Assembly (NCBI RefSeq): GCF_016801865.2
Contig: NC_068937.1
Location: 67,949,452-68,013,451, forward strand
Source: Culex pipiens pallens
Lineage: Eukaryota > Arthropoda > Insecta > Diptera > Culicidae
DNA length: 64,000 bases
Direction: 5' to 3'
Shown here: positions 54,729-64,000 of the stretch, one piece after another
Layout: every line of letters begins with the position of its first letter
Position numbering within the stretch: position 1 is the first letter of the stretch
Notes under the pieces: generated by a model
What the model was told of the DNA's origin: nothing
The model's database searches: none
What the model saw: only the letters and a program-made list of their open reading frames with translations
Translations under genes and position numbers: made by a program

Positions 54729-54992
54729 TGTTAAAGATAAGAACCCTATTGCTAACTGTTATATTTAAGATTCTCTCGCGGCACAATTGCGTTTACTCTT
54801 TCCGCTCAGATTTATCTCTCGATTTCGCTATATATTGCCCAGTAAACCACGTTCAGTCCTCTTAGTACGAAATATATCGCTATACCAGACGGAGATCATC
54901 TCCATTTCGTTTTCGTCGGGAATAAAATTTTAGTAGTTTTTTTTACTCTACATTCCTCGCGTGTGATTTTTAGTTTAACCTTAATCCGAACA
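54729..54992 (+). repeat. BEL/Pao 3' LTR (264 bp)
   Basis: No difference found from the 5' LTR. The sequence just upstream (AACGGTGGCCGGCATA) is only a weak polypurine tract. Confidence 0.95.
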
Positions 54993-54997
54993 GTTGC

Positions 54998-55026
54998 TTC
55001 AGGTAATTTTTTAATTAAAATGTAAA
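54998..55026 (-). pseudogene. LINE fragment between BEL and the GCCTTCCTC element
   Basis: Minus strand encodes FYILIKKLPEA. It joins TLSSLVKIC across the BEL insertion, and joins the KAPS-stop-DGIF end at 55581 across the GCCTTCCTC element. It is what fixes the insertion order. Confidence 0.75.
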
Positions 55027-55033
55027 AACGTTA

Positions 55034-55578
55034 CTTAATCTACCAGCAGGTGGTTGCTGCCTTCCTCCTAAAAGCCTTGCAACCACACACTACGAAAGTT
55101 TTGACTAACGCTTCCTTAGTAAAGACACTATACATCTGAGTGCTGCCATCTATGATAAATTCAATGAACCATTTGAAAGCACTGCAGTGTTTGTGTGCGT
55201 GCACTGAGTCGAAAGTTCCGACAGCTATCCGACGGAGCTTTCAAATAATGTAAATAATGACCCTTTTTTGTATCAACCAAAACAGTTTTTCGAACATAAC
55301 TTTTAAGGTACTGCACCAAACCGGATGAAATTTAAAAAAGACTTAAAGGACCTAAAGGCAAATCCAAAAACATAGATCCGGACAGAATCGGTCGGGCCAG
55401 TTCCGAGAAAAGTGAGTGAGAAAAAAAATTCTACGTCCATCCACACGCACAGACATTTGCTCAGAATTTGATTCTGAGCCGATATGTATACGTGAAGGTA
55501 TATCTAGGAGGCTTATTTAAAAAGTTCAATTTTTGAGTGATTTTATAGCCTTGCCTCAGTGAGGTGAGGAAGGCAAAA
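55034..55578. mobile_element. GCCTTCCTC / GAGGAAGGC element inserted in the LINE
   Basis: Left region ACTTAATCTACC, AGGTGGTTGCTGCCTTCCTC; right terminus CCTCAGTGAGGTGAGGAAGG then CAAAA. It contains ACAGACATTTGCTCAGAATT. The same left and right blocks delimit 59448-61085. Class unknown; no coding frame. Confidence 0.65.
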
Positions 55579-55580
55579 AT

Positions 55581-55712
55581 GCCATCCTAACTAGGGGCTT
55601 TCATATTTTTAAATTTTTTGATAATAGATTTTATTTCATTCAGATCCGTATTCAAAACTTCATCTGATGAAAATTCTTGTTCAACAGTATTCTGAAATTC
55701 TATTGACGTTTT
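55581..55712 (-). pseudogene. LINE fragment (pre-RT region), also in units 2 and 3
   Basis: The minus strand encodes KTSIEFQNTVEQEFSSDEVL, NTDLNEIKSIIKKFKNMKAP, then S-stop-DGIF. This is the region just before the reverse transcriptase in Jockey-like ORF2 proteins. Repeated at about 56970-57100 and 58357-58490 through the tandem duplication. Confidence 0.75.
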
Positions 55713-56169
55713 TTTTTTTAACCAGGATGTCCCGGCAGAAACTACAGCGCCACATCACAGCGGAGAAACCCACAAACAGTGTTCTAGTTTCTGAAGATTT
55801 GCATTGTTTTTTTTTTTTTGCTGCACTCTTCAGCGAGTGCCGCTGAAGTTGATGAGAGTTTGCACGAGAGTGTGATGATGATTTGACAGCTCGATACGCT
55901 CGCTTGTCACTGGACAGGCGAATTGAGGGAGGTAGGTAAGTTTAGTGAGAATAAATTTTAAAAAAGATGAATAGATAAATAGAATAATGTAACGAAATAC
56001 CAGCTAAGCAAAAAAAAAAAACATGCAAATTGAAGCGTAGAATTTACATAGGTAATTAAAAAGCTGGAATCATAAAAAAATGTTCATAACGCTTCCTTAG
56101 TAAAGACACTATACATCTGAGTGCTGCCATCTATGATAAATTCAATGAAACATTTGAAAGCACTGCAGT

Positions 56170-56571
56170 CAGGGAAGGTATTTGCCGATGGGCCTCCAAA
56201 AAGATTTTTTAATTTATTTCCTTCCAGTTAAGGACTTTACTATAATCATGTATGGAGCACTTGTAGATATTTTACTAATGAACAACTTTGTAGAACATTG
56301 TTTTGTTCTAAACTGAATGCTGTTGACATTAGAGCGTAAACAAAAATCCTCTCACCATCGCGAGTGAGGGACGCCGATGGTGGCATTTTTAGACATTGTT
56401 TACGCTCTGGTGTCAACAGCATTCACTTTGGAACAAAACAATATTCTACAAAACTGTTCGTTTGTACAAAATCTACAATTGCTTCATACATCATTATAGT
56501 TAATTCTGTAACTGGATGGTAATAAATCAAACGAGGGCTTCGCGATGTTTTTCTGCCATTTGCCACCCCTG
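56170..56571. mobile_element. 402-bp hAT MITE, TSD ACTGCAGT, copy in unit 2
   Basis: Ends CAGGGAAGG and CCACCCCTG, with a perfect 8-bp duplication ACTGCAGT (56162-56169 and 56572-56579). The interior is a second palindrome (GTTGACATTAGAGCGTAAAC with GTTTACGCTCTGGTGTCAAC). The empty site is at 55181-55188. Confidence 0.9.
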
Positions 56572-57556
56572 ACTGCAGTGTTTGTGTGCGTGCACTGAGT
56601 CGAAAGTTCCGACAGCTATCCGAAGGAGCTTTCAAATAATGTAAATAATGACCCTTTTTTGTATCAACCAAAACAGTTTTTCGAACATAACTTTTAAGGT
56701 ACTGCACCAAACCGGATGAAATTTAAAAAAGACTTAAAGGACCTAAAGGCAAATCCAAAAACATAGATCCGGACAGAATCGGTCGGGCCAGTTCCGAGAA
56801 AAGTGAGTGAGAAAAAAAATTCTACGTCCATCCACACGCACAGACATTTGCTCAGAATTTGATTCTGAGCCGATATGTATACGTGAAGGTATATCTAGAA
56901 GGCTTATTTAAAAAGTTCAATTTTTGAGTGATTTTATAACCTTGCCTCAGTGAGGTGAGGAAGGCAAAAATGCCATCCTAACTAGGGGCTTTCATATTTT
57001 TAAATTTTTTGATAATAGATTTTATTTCATTCAGATCCGTATTCAAAACTTCATCTGATGAAAATTCTTGTTCAACAGTATTCTGAAATTCTATTGACGT
57101 TTTTTTTTTTTAACCAGGATGTCCCGGCAGAAACTACAGCGCCACATCACAGCGGAGAAACCCACAAAAAGTGTTCTAGTTTCTGAAGATTTGCATTGTT
57201 TTTTTTTTTGCTGCACTCTTCAGCGAGTGCCGCTGAAGTTGATGAGAGTTTGCACGAGAGTGTGATGATGATTTGACAGCTCGATACGCTCGCTTGTCAC
57301 TGGACAGGCGAATTGAGGGAGGTAGGTAAGTTTAGTGAGAATAAATTTAAAAAAAGATGAATAGATAAATAGAATAATGTAACGAAATACCAGCTAAGCA
57401 AAAAAAAACATGCAAATTGAAGCGTAGAATTTACATAGGTAATTAAAAAGTTGGAATCATAAAAAAATGTTCATAACGCTTCCTTAGTAAAGACACTATA
57501 CATCTGAGTGCTGCCATCTATGATAAATTCAATGAAACATTTGAAAGCACTGCAGT

Positions 57557-57958
57557 CAGGGAAGGTATTTGCCGATGGGCCTCCAAAAAGATTTTTTAAT
57601 TTATTTCCTTCCAGTTAAGGACTTTACTATAATCATGTATGGAGCACTTGTAGATATTTTACTAATGAACAACTTTGTAGAACATTGTTTTGTTCTAAAC
57701 TGAATGCTGTTGACATTAGAGCGTAAACAAAAATCCCCTCACCATCGCGAGTGAGGGACGCCGATGGTGGCATTTTTAGACATTGTTTACGCTCTGGTGT
57801 CAACAGCATTCACTTTGGAACAAAACAATATTCTACAAAACTGTTCGTTTGTACAAAATCTACAATTGCTTCATACATCATTATAGTTAATTCTGTAACT
57901 GGATGGTAATAAATCAAACGAGGGCTTCGCGATGTTTTTCTGCCATTTGCCACCCCTG
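57557..57958. mobile_element. 402-bp hAT MITE, copy in unit 3
   Basis: Same element and same duplication ACTGCAGT (57549-57556 and 57959-57966). It was copied by the tandem duplication rather than by a second insertion. Confidence 0.9.
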
Positions 57959-58858
57959 ACTGCAGTGTTTGTGTGCGTGCACTGAGTCGAAAGTTCCGAC
58001 AGCTATCCGACGGAGCTTTCAAATAATGTAAGTAATGACCCTTTTTTGTATCAACCAAAACAGTTTTTCGAACATAACTTTTAAGGTACTGCACCAAACC
58101 GGATGAAATTTAAAAAAGACTTAAAGGACCTAAAGGCAAATCCAAAAACATAGATCCGGACAGAATCGGTCGGGCCAGTTCCGAGAAAAGTGAGTGAGAA
58201 AAAAAATTCTACGTCCATCCACACGCACAGACATTTGCTCAGAATTTGATTCTGAGCCGATATGTATACGTGAAGGTATATCTAGAAGGCTTATTTAAAA
58301 AGTTCAATTTTTGAGTGATTTTATAACCTTGCCTCAGTGAGGTGAGGAAGGCAAAAATGCCATCCTAACTAGGGGCTTTCATATTTTTAAATTTTTTGAT
58401 AATAGATTTTATTTCATTCAGATCCGTATTCAAAACTTCATCTGATGAAAATTCTTGTTCAACAGTATTCTGAAATTCTATTGACGTTTTTTTTTTAACC
58501 AGGATGTCCCGGCAGAAACTACGGCGCCACATCACAGCGGAGAAACCCACAAAAAGTGTTCTAGTTTCTGAAGATTTGCATTGTTTTTTTTTTGCTGCAC
58601 TCTTCAGCGAGTGCCGCTGAAGTTGATGAGAGTTTGCACGAGAGTGTGATGATGATTTGACAGCTCCATACGCTCGCTTGTCACTGGACAGGCGAATTGA
58701 GGGAGGTAGGTAAGTTTAGTGAGAATAAATTTAAGAAAAGATGAATAGATAAATAGAATAATGTAACGAAATACCAGCTAAGCAAAAAAAAAACATGCAA
58801 ATTGAAGCGTAGAATTTACATAGGTAATTAAAAAGTTGCAATCATAAAAAAATGTTCA

Positions 58859-59447
58859 TTAACTATTACGAAAGAAGATTTTAACAAAATGAAGAAAACA
58901 GCAGTTATTAAAAACAGTAAAAAAAGAGTAAAATCCTCAAAGGTGATAAAAATTTGCAATAATAGATAATAGTTATCAAATGTGAAGCGAAGGAAAGGAA
59001 ACACGCAATTTTAGTGAAAATTTTAATTGAACTACAACAAACAAGATATATTAAAGAAAGGTTCTTATCAATGATACAAGATAAACAAAAGGAAAGGTAA
59101 ACAGGACATTTCAGTGAAATTGCCTAAAGAAAGAATTAAATAGAGTTTGGTGGGATTTTTTTTTTAAACGCAAAGAAGAAAGGAAAAAAAACATTTCGTG
59201 AAAATTTGAATTGAAAAAAAAAGATATTTAACAAACATTCCTTATCAACGATACAAGAAAAAAGAAAAGGTAATCAGGAAATTTCAGTGAATTTGCCTAA
59301 CACAAAGAATCAAAAAGAGCTTGGTGGGAATTAAATAATAATAAAAAAAAAACGTTACGAAAAGCGAAAATTAGTTTTATGTGACTGATTCTTTTTAAAA
59401 TAAGTTAGCTGTGTGTTTTTTTTGTAATCTGAGAGCTAATTGTCACT
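58859..59447. other. AT-rich degenerate tandem repeat, no gene
   Basis: AGGAAAC...CATTT(C)AGTGAAAATTT, AAGATAT and CTTATCAA.GATACAAGA blocks recur with a spacing of about 180 bp near 58990, 59090 and 59170-59280. Related blocks appear at 61270-61420. Confidence 0.5.
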
Positions 59448-61085
59448 TAATCCACCTTTAGGTGGTTGGTGCCTTCCTCGAAGAGAGAGTGTTCAGCGGC
59501 AGCACGCATGTGCTTTGTTCACCGCCGTTTTATTTAGGAAATCTCGATGATTTCTATCCGGATATTTATTGGAAAGTGTTTTGGGTTAAAGTTGAAGGTG
59601 TTTGCCAGGTGCACAAAGTGAAGGAATTTTGTAAAATGGTCCGAAATATGTGAAAAAATTGATTTTTGTTTTGACACTGGTGCGTCGCAAAATGGCCTCG
59701 CGTCCTCGTTCGCGTCTCTTTTTCGTTCGGTTCTCTCTGTCTCTCACAAGTATGCGTGCGGTCGAGCATCGTTGTGCCGCGTTTTGTCTTGGTGGTGGTT
59801 TTCGGCCAGAGCTGTGCTCGAATCATCGGTTGAATTTGTTGGTGTGTGAGCGAGTTTGCGCTGGCAGCTTTGCTAAGAAACGCTGGACGACGATTTTACG
59901 CCTACCCGTCGCTCGGTGGAGAGGGGCGGCAATGATCAAAAAAGTGTATAAATAACACTTAAGTGCTCCTAACTTTTGATGGGGTTGTCAGATCTTCAAT
60001 CTTTTGAACGCGTTGGAAAGGTCTTTCAAATACTTTTCTAACAATATATAGCATGACGGGTTTTCTTACAAAAACCACCCTTCTTTTATAATATTTCAAA
60101 CTCTAGCCAAATCGTTTTTTTAGCATAACTTTTAAAGTACTTTTCTAAACTTCATAATATTAACTAGGGTCTTGTGGGACCTTAAGACGAATCAAATGAG
60201 ACCAAAACGGTCTAAATCGGTCCAGCCAATCCGGAGATAATCGTGTGCATATTTTTCGGTGCACGGACTCACATCCAGACACACGCACAGACATTTGTTC
60301 AAAATTTGATTCTGAGTCTATAGGTATTAGGGTGGGTCATTTTTTTCGAAAGTGCTCGGATCCGGCTGAAATAAAGACCATCTTGTAGAGGGTACCCATA
60401 GGGACTCTCACACCAAGTTTGAGCCCATTTGGCTGAAAACTGGCTTGTCGCTCGGGGGTTAAAGTTTACATGGAAATTAATATGGGAAATGCGTGATTTT
60501 GCTTCAAACGCTCCTACAAGCTAAGCGACAAACTTTAACCCACACTTACACTAGGTAGCCGTTTTAGTGATTTGACGTTTGGCGTCGTTTTTCCCGTTCA
60601 TTCACATGAGGCTTGTCATAGTTTCGCAGTATGCGATGACCGTTAAAACTGCGATTTCGAAGGATTCTGGCGTCGCCGGATGTTTCGGGTTTGCGCAAGC
60701 TCAGGGTTGAACGGATAACCATTAACCCTTGAGAGAAAAATGTTCCTTGGACCACCCCCGACACGGCTACCTAGTGTAAGTGTGGGTCGCTTAGCTTGTA
60801 GGAGCGTTTGAAGCAAAATCACGCATTTCCCATAGTAATTTCCATGTAAACTTTAACCCCCGAGCGACAAGCCAGTTTTCAGCCAAATGGGCTCAAACTT
60901 GGTGTGAGAGTCCCTATGGGTACCCTCTACAAGATGGTCTTTATTTCAGCCGGATCCGAGCACTTTCGAAAAAAATGACCCACCCTAATAGGTATATGTG
61001 AAGGTGGGTCTACGAGGTCAAATAAAGAAGTTCATTTTTCGAGTGATTTTATAGCCTTTCCTCATTGAGGTGAGGAAGGCAAAAC
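59448..61085. mobile_element. Long GCCTTCCTC / GAGGAAGGC element with nested hAT
   Basis: Left CACTTAATCCACCTTTAGG, TGGTTGGTGCCTTCCTC; right CCTCATTGAGGTGAGGAAGG then CAAAA. Without the 660-bp nested element it is about 970 bp. Frames such as 59650-59955 have no recognised domain. The same family as 55034-55578 and the terminus at 43721. Confidence 0.6.
60328..60987. mobile_element. 660-bp hAT foldback, TSD ATAGGTAT
   Basis: Ends TAGGGTGGGTCA and TGACCCACCCTA, with arms of about 210 bp (GTGCTCGGATCCGGCTGAAA and its complement). A perfect 8-bp duplication ATAGGTAT lies at 60320-60327 and 60988-60995. A second inverted repeat (CACACTTACACTAGGTAGCC) lies inside at about 60540-60785. No transposase. 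Confidence 0.9.
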
Positions 61086-61557
61086 ACACAAAAAACCAGC
61101 TAAGCAAAACAGTAAATATAAATTGACGAGTAGAATTTACAAAGCTGATAAACAAATTTTAAAAAATGTAAATAAATATTACAAAAGAATATAAATTTAA
61201 AAAAGGTAAATAAAAGTGTAAATAAAGAATTCACAAAAATAAGTAATTATCCAATTAAATGAGAAAAAAACTGAAAAAGGAAGGAAAACAAGACATTCAA
61301 GTGAAAATTTGAATTGGGCAACAATAAATAAGAGATATCTTAAAAATAGTTATATTAGATAAAAAAACAAAGGAAAGGAAAAAAACAGCGTTATTGTCTT
61401 AAAGAAAGCATTAAATAATAAATTAGATTCGCAAGGGTCAAATCGGTCAAATCATATTGGAGACCTACATTCAAAGTTGAAAATATAAATATTTTCTAAT
61501 TATTCGTGCTTACCTTAATAATAGTTAAGGTAAGCAGAAACAATTGCTGGGGGAAGG
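61086..61557. other. AT-rich sequence, no gene
   Basis: CCAGCTAAGCAAAACAG and GAGTAGAATTTACA echo the ends of the 55-58.9 kb units. A third AGTGAAAATTTGAATTG block is at 61300. Confidence 0.45.
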
Positions 61558-62200
61558 GTATGAGCATGAGCATGGTTGACTGCCAATGAGCTGCTACTCC
61601 GTTATTGACAGATCAGCTGAAGTTAAACAATGAATCAACAATGATCAGTGGGAGCCAACCATCCGTTCACTGTTTAACCTCTGAAGATCCCAACTTTATT
61701 AGTCAATACCGGCGTCCTCCCAAGAAGCCTGCAGTTCAACGAAAGGGAGGAATGTTAGTCCGATAGTTGAAGTTGCAGACTCATCAAGCACATAGTTTTT
61801 CGCTATATACTTGTTGATACCGCTTGAGACCGTTGAATCCACAGCATCTCCTTCAAGCATCACGTGATTAATTTTTTTTCGGGTTAGTAGGATAAGGTAT
61901 TGGCTTTTCGATGCCTCCCGAGCTACGATGCTATGGGGAGGACTTTCATAACAAACCCGTCGGCGAGCCTTCCGAGCAACGATGCTATGGGAAGGTCTTT
62001 CTGGTTAACACACAAAATCACTCACACACAGTTAGTTTGCTCCACTATCAACTCGACGATCCAAATTGTCAGTGCGTCTTTAGATCATTATATAGAAATG
62101 GCTTTTTCACCGCAAAACATAAAACCTTATTCGAATAATTTCTAATCTAATCTAATCTAATCTAACCCTAGCGCAGCCAGTCTTTCGAGGGCATCCTGGA
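61558..62200 (+). repeat. Dispersed repeat family, copy 4, with (TCTAA)n tail
   Basis: GTATGAGCATGAGCATGG, CTGCTACTCCGTTATTGACA, GGAATGTTAGTCCGATAG and GGGTTAGTAGGATAAGGTAT appear in family order. Two related blocks, CGAGCTACGATGCTATGGGG and CGAGCAACGATGCTATGGGA, lie 60 bp apart (61918, 61972). It ends with (TCTAA)5 near 62142. Confidence 0.55.
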
Positions 62201-62365
62201 AAATGCCTTAGGTTGATTAACGCCTAGCATCCTCTTGTCAACATTAACATTTGCAGTGCCTCAATGCAATAAATTGCTTTAAAACATCACAAACGTTAAA
62301 GCGGCCAGGCCAACTGCGTAAAGTTTTCCGCAAAGATGATTCATTGAAGTTAGAGGGTGACGAGC

Positions 62366-62450
62366 GGGAATTCCCGGGAAAAATTTCCCGGGAAATCGAC
62401 CATTTTTGGACCTCTCGATTCCCGGGAAATTTGGTCGAGAGTCCCGGGAA
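62366..62450. repeat. Cluster of TTCCCGGGAA palindromes
   Basis: TTCCCGGGAA at 62371, 62385 and 62419, GTCCCGGGAA at 62441, and GGGAATTCCC at 62366. Dense short palindromes in a region with no other feature. Confidence 0.7.
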
Positions 62451-62814
62451 ATTTTGTACTTATAAAAATCGAAGCAAAATGTTATAAACTAATCAGAACA
62501 TCATTTGACAAATTTCAAATGGTTTAGAACATTGGATGTTAACTTGTCGTACGTTCCAATAACTATAATCGAGAGAAGCCCAATAAATGTGGACTCCAAA
62601 ATTTACCATAAAGCAAACTTAGCGGTTACATCCCAGAAATAAAATAGATTTTTTTTATTATTTGTAATAAGGATAACCCTTTTCAAAATGTTCAATTTCC
62701 ATATACTCTCTCAAGCATAGCAATTTCATTGTTGATGGCAATAAGTCATTTTGTGTTTCGCATCAACCTCAATATTAGAATATATTTTGGAAGAAAAAAC
62801 TCGGCAATTTGTAA

Positions 62815-63452
62815 AGATTAGCATTAGCATTAGCATTTGAGGACGCCCTATCCACGGATGGCTCCACAACGCTTATCCCACTGTTTGGTCTGGTTGTGTT
62901 AGACCCTCATCCGGAACAATAATCCAACACGGGAGATACCATGTCTTCATCTTTTGATGAGTGTGTAATACTACCCAGGGCATAAGGGGGTCCTTGCCGG
63001 GTCTAAGCTATCCTTTGGGGAACGGAAGGAATATTAGTAAACACCTATCTAAAGTGCGCAAGGATCCCTGCGTCACCGTAGTGGTATAGATGTTTGTAGG
63101 GAGGTTTTGGACTCAATGTTAGTAGAAAGGTAGGACCCTAGGATATACCTCGAAAGGTATTGCGGGTTGATAAAAAGTGGTTTAACTTCTGAGATATTAA
63201 ACTCTTACAGCCGGCTGTATTGAGTAATGTGGATGATTTAGGTATTTCTAATTTATATGTTTATAATAATAGATTATTATACTCAGTCAGCCCGCTGTAC
63301 TGGGGAAAATAAAGATTTAGGTATTTTCGCTTTTATTATTATGTAGGTTTTAAACTCATACAGCCGGCTGTGTCGAGTAAATATTAAGAGTAAATTTTGG
63401 TGTTGAATTAAAATCGATTCATTCTTAGACAGCCGGCTGTGGAAAGACTGAA
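62815..63452 (+). repeat. Dispersed repeat family, copy 5, with multiplied CAGCCGGCTG ends
   Basis: Starts with TTAGCATTAGCATTAGCATT, contains CCGGGTCTAAGCTATCC and GGAATATTAGTAAACACC. The terminal palindrome ACAGCCGGCTGT occurs near 63208, 63359 and 63429, with CAGCCCGCTGT near 63289. The spacing is about 70-80 bp, versus a single terminal copy in the family members at 4567 and 25609. Confidence 0.65.
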
Positions 63453-64000
63453 TCGCAGGGATAATAAACTGGGTATTCATTATTTTTAATAATATTCACG
63501 TATTTGTATTTTTCTTAAATATCTCTTAGCTAACATTTAAACGAGTACAGGCAAAAAACAAAACAAACAAAAACGGAGTAAACCAACGATGATAACGGTA
63601 ACGGGGAAATCTTTTGCAGCAACCGCGACGTGAAATGAACTAAAAACATAAATCATAAAAATGCAAAAGACGCGGCGTAGTTCTTTTTCAAAATACTAAA
63701 ACTTTTTGCTTGGAACAAACTCACCGGGATTCTGTGAATAAGGCATCACTGCACTTATTTAGTTCCGCCACCGACCACCGTCGAGCTTAGTGGCGTGGCA
63801 GTTGCCACACTGACTTAAAGCACTCAGCCCCGATGAGCAGTCACCCCTCATCGCACTGTCAGCTCACCTGACTTTTCTTACCCATACTCAATCCTTCAAA
63901 CACCCGCGGTCATCAAAAACAAAGGCTGAATGAGACCCTTGCTACGGAAAAGGCACTTTTTCACAAATTCCCCCCAAAACTTCACTTTTCATTTGCAACC
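63453..64000. other. No gene recognised at the right edge
   Basis: GCGTGGCAGTTGCCACACTG near 63792 and CGATGAGCAGTCACCCCTCATCG-type symmetry near 63831 are small inverted repeats. No coding signal. Confidence 0.4.

Larger units (their letters stand above)
47726..54992 (+). mobile_element. Full-length BEL/Pao LTR retrotransposon, TSD GTTGC
   Basis: 7267 bp, flanked by GTTGC at 47721-47725 and 54993-54997. Two 264-bp LTRs read identical from TGTTAAAGATAAGAACC to TTAATCCGAACA. A single long Gag-Pol frame lies between a 649-bp leader and a 723-bp 3' region. It is inserted in the LINE so that removing it and one GTTGC restores the LINE frame (KKLPEATLSSLVKIC). Identical LTRs and an unbroken frame point to a very recent, possibly still mobile copy. 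Confidence 0.95.
55105..58858 (+). repeat. Threefold tandem duplication (units about 982, 1386 and 1386 bp)
   Basis: Units start at AACGCTTCCTTAGTAAAG (about 55105, 56087 and 57473). Each contains part of the GCCTTCCTC element, the LINE fragment with KAPS-stop-DGIF, and a CGAGTGCCGCTGAAGTTGAT segment. Units 2 and 3 are almost identical. Unit 1 lacks the 402-bp hAT MITE. Poly-T lengths and a few bases differ. Confidence 0.9.

Noticed and set aside
55181..57966. Two independent insertions of the hAT MITE at the same site
   Set aside because: Same element, same TSD and near-identical flanks in units 2 and 3 are better explained by duplication of the unit after one insertion.

Overview
The window looks like a repeat-dense piece of an insect nuclear genome, most likely a culicine mosquito (Culex-like). 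This is inferred from an insect-type METTL9 gene with short introns, a BEL/Pao retrotransposon, a Jockey-type LINE, dimeric tRNA-derived SINEs, and many MITE and foldback families. Only one host gene can be named with confidence. Nearly everything else is satellite DNA or mobile DNA, often nested.

Layout: 1-12.5 kb holds octamer satellites (TATTTTTG, AATTTAAT, AATTTTAG) in decayed AT-rich sequence, plus inverted repeats rich in GTCGCACGAC-type motifs. 12.5-25.3 kb is a zoo of small DNA elements: a piggyBac-like TTAA MITE, a 1493-bp Tc1-like perfect foldback, another long foldback, 3-bp-TSD mini-elements, a 141-bp tandem repeat that stays open as a 47-residue repeat, and a 1.8-kb hAT-like element with GC-rich subterminal repeats. 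25.85-27.67 kb is a 117-bp satellite. 27.9-29.5 kb holds a TIR element whose empty site is preserved next door.

30.2-41.0 kb is bracketed by two 376-bp TG...CA repeats that I read as identical. They have a 4-bp target duplication, a PBS-like and a PPT-like tract, so the whole looks like a recent, 10.8-kb, apparently non-coding LTR element. It carries SINEs, MITEs and a 3.1-kb octamer satellite that reverses orientation in its middle.

42-43.7 kb is a large palindrome. 43.8-46.0 kb is METTL9 (minus strand; last four coding exons, two introns enlarged by MITEs). 46.5-55.7 kb is a decayed Jockey-like LINE split by a full-length BEL/Pao element (47.7-55.0 kb) with identical LTRs, a 5-bp TSD and one intact 1788-residue Gag-Pol frame. 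55.1-58.9 kb is a threefold tandem duplication; copies 2 and 3 carry a hAT MITE whose empty site survives in copy 1. 59.4-64 kb holds another mosaic element with a nested hAT foldback, and two members of a dispersed family ending near an ACAGCCGGCTGT palindrome.

The DNA shows a clear insertion order in several places: LINE first, then a GCCTTCCTC-ended element, then BEL; SINE, then MITE; tandem unit, then hAT. There is no operon-like organisation. The functional units are METTL9 and, potentially, the BEL element.
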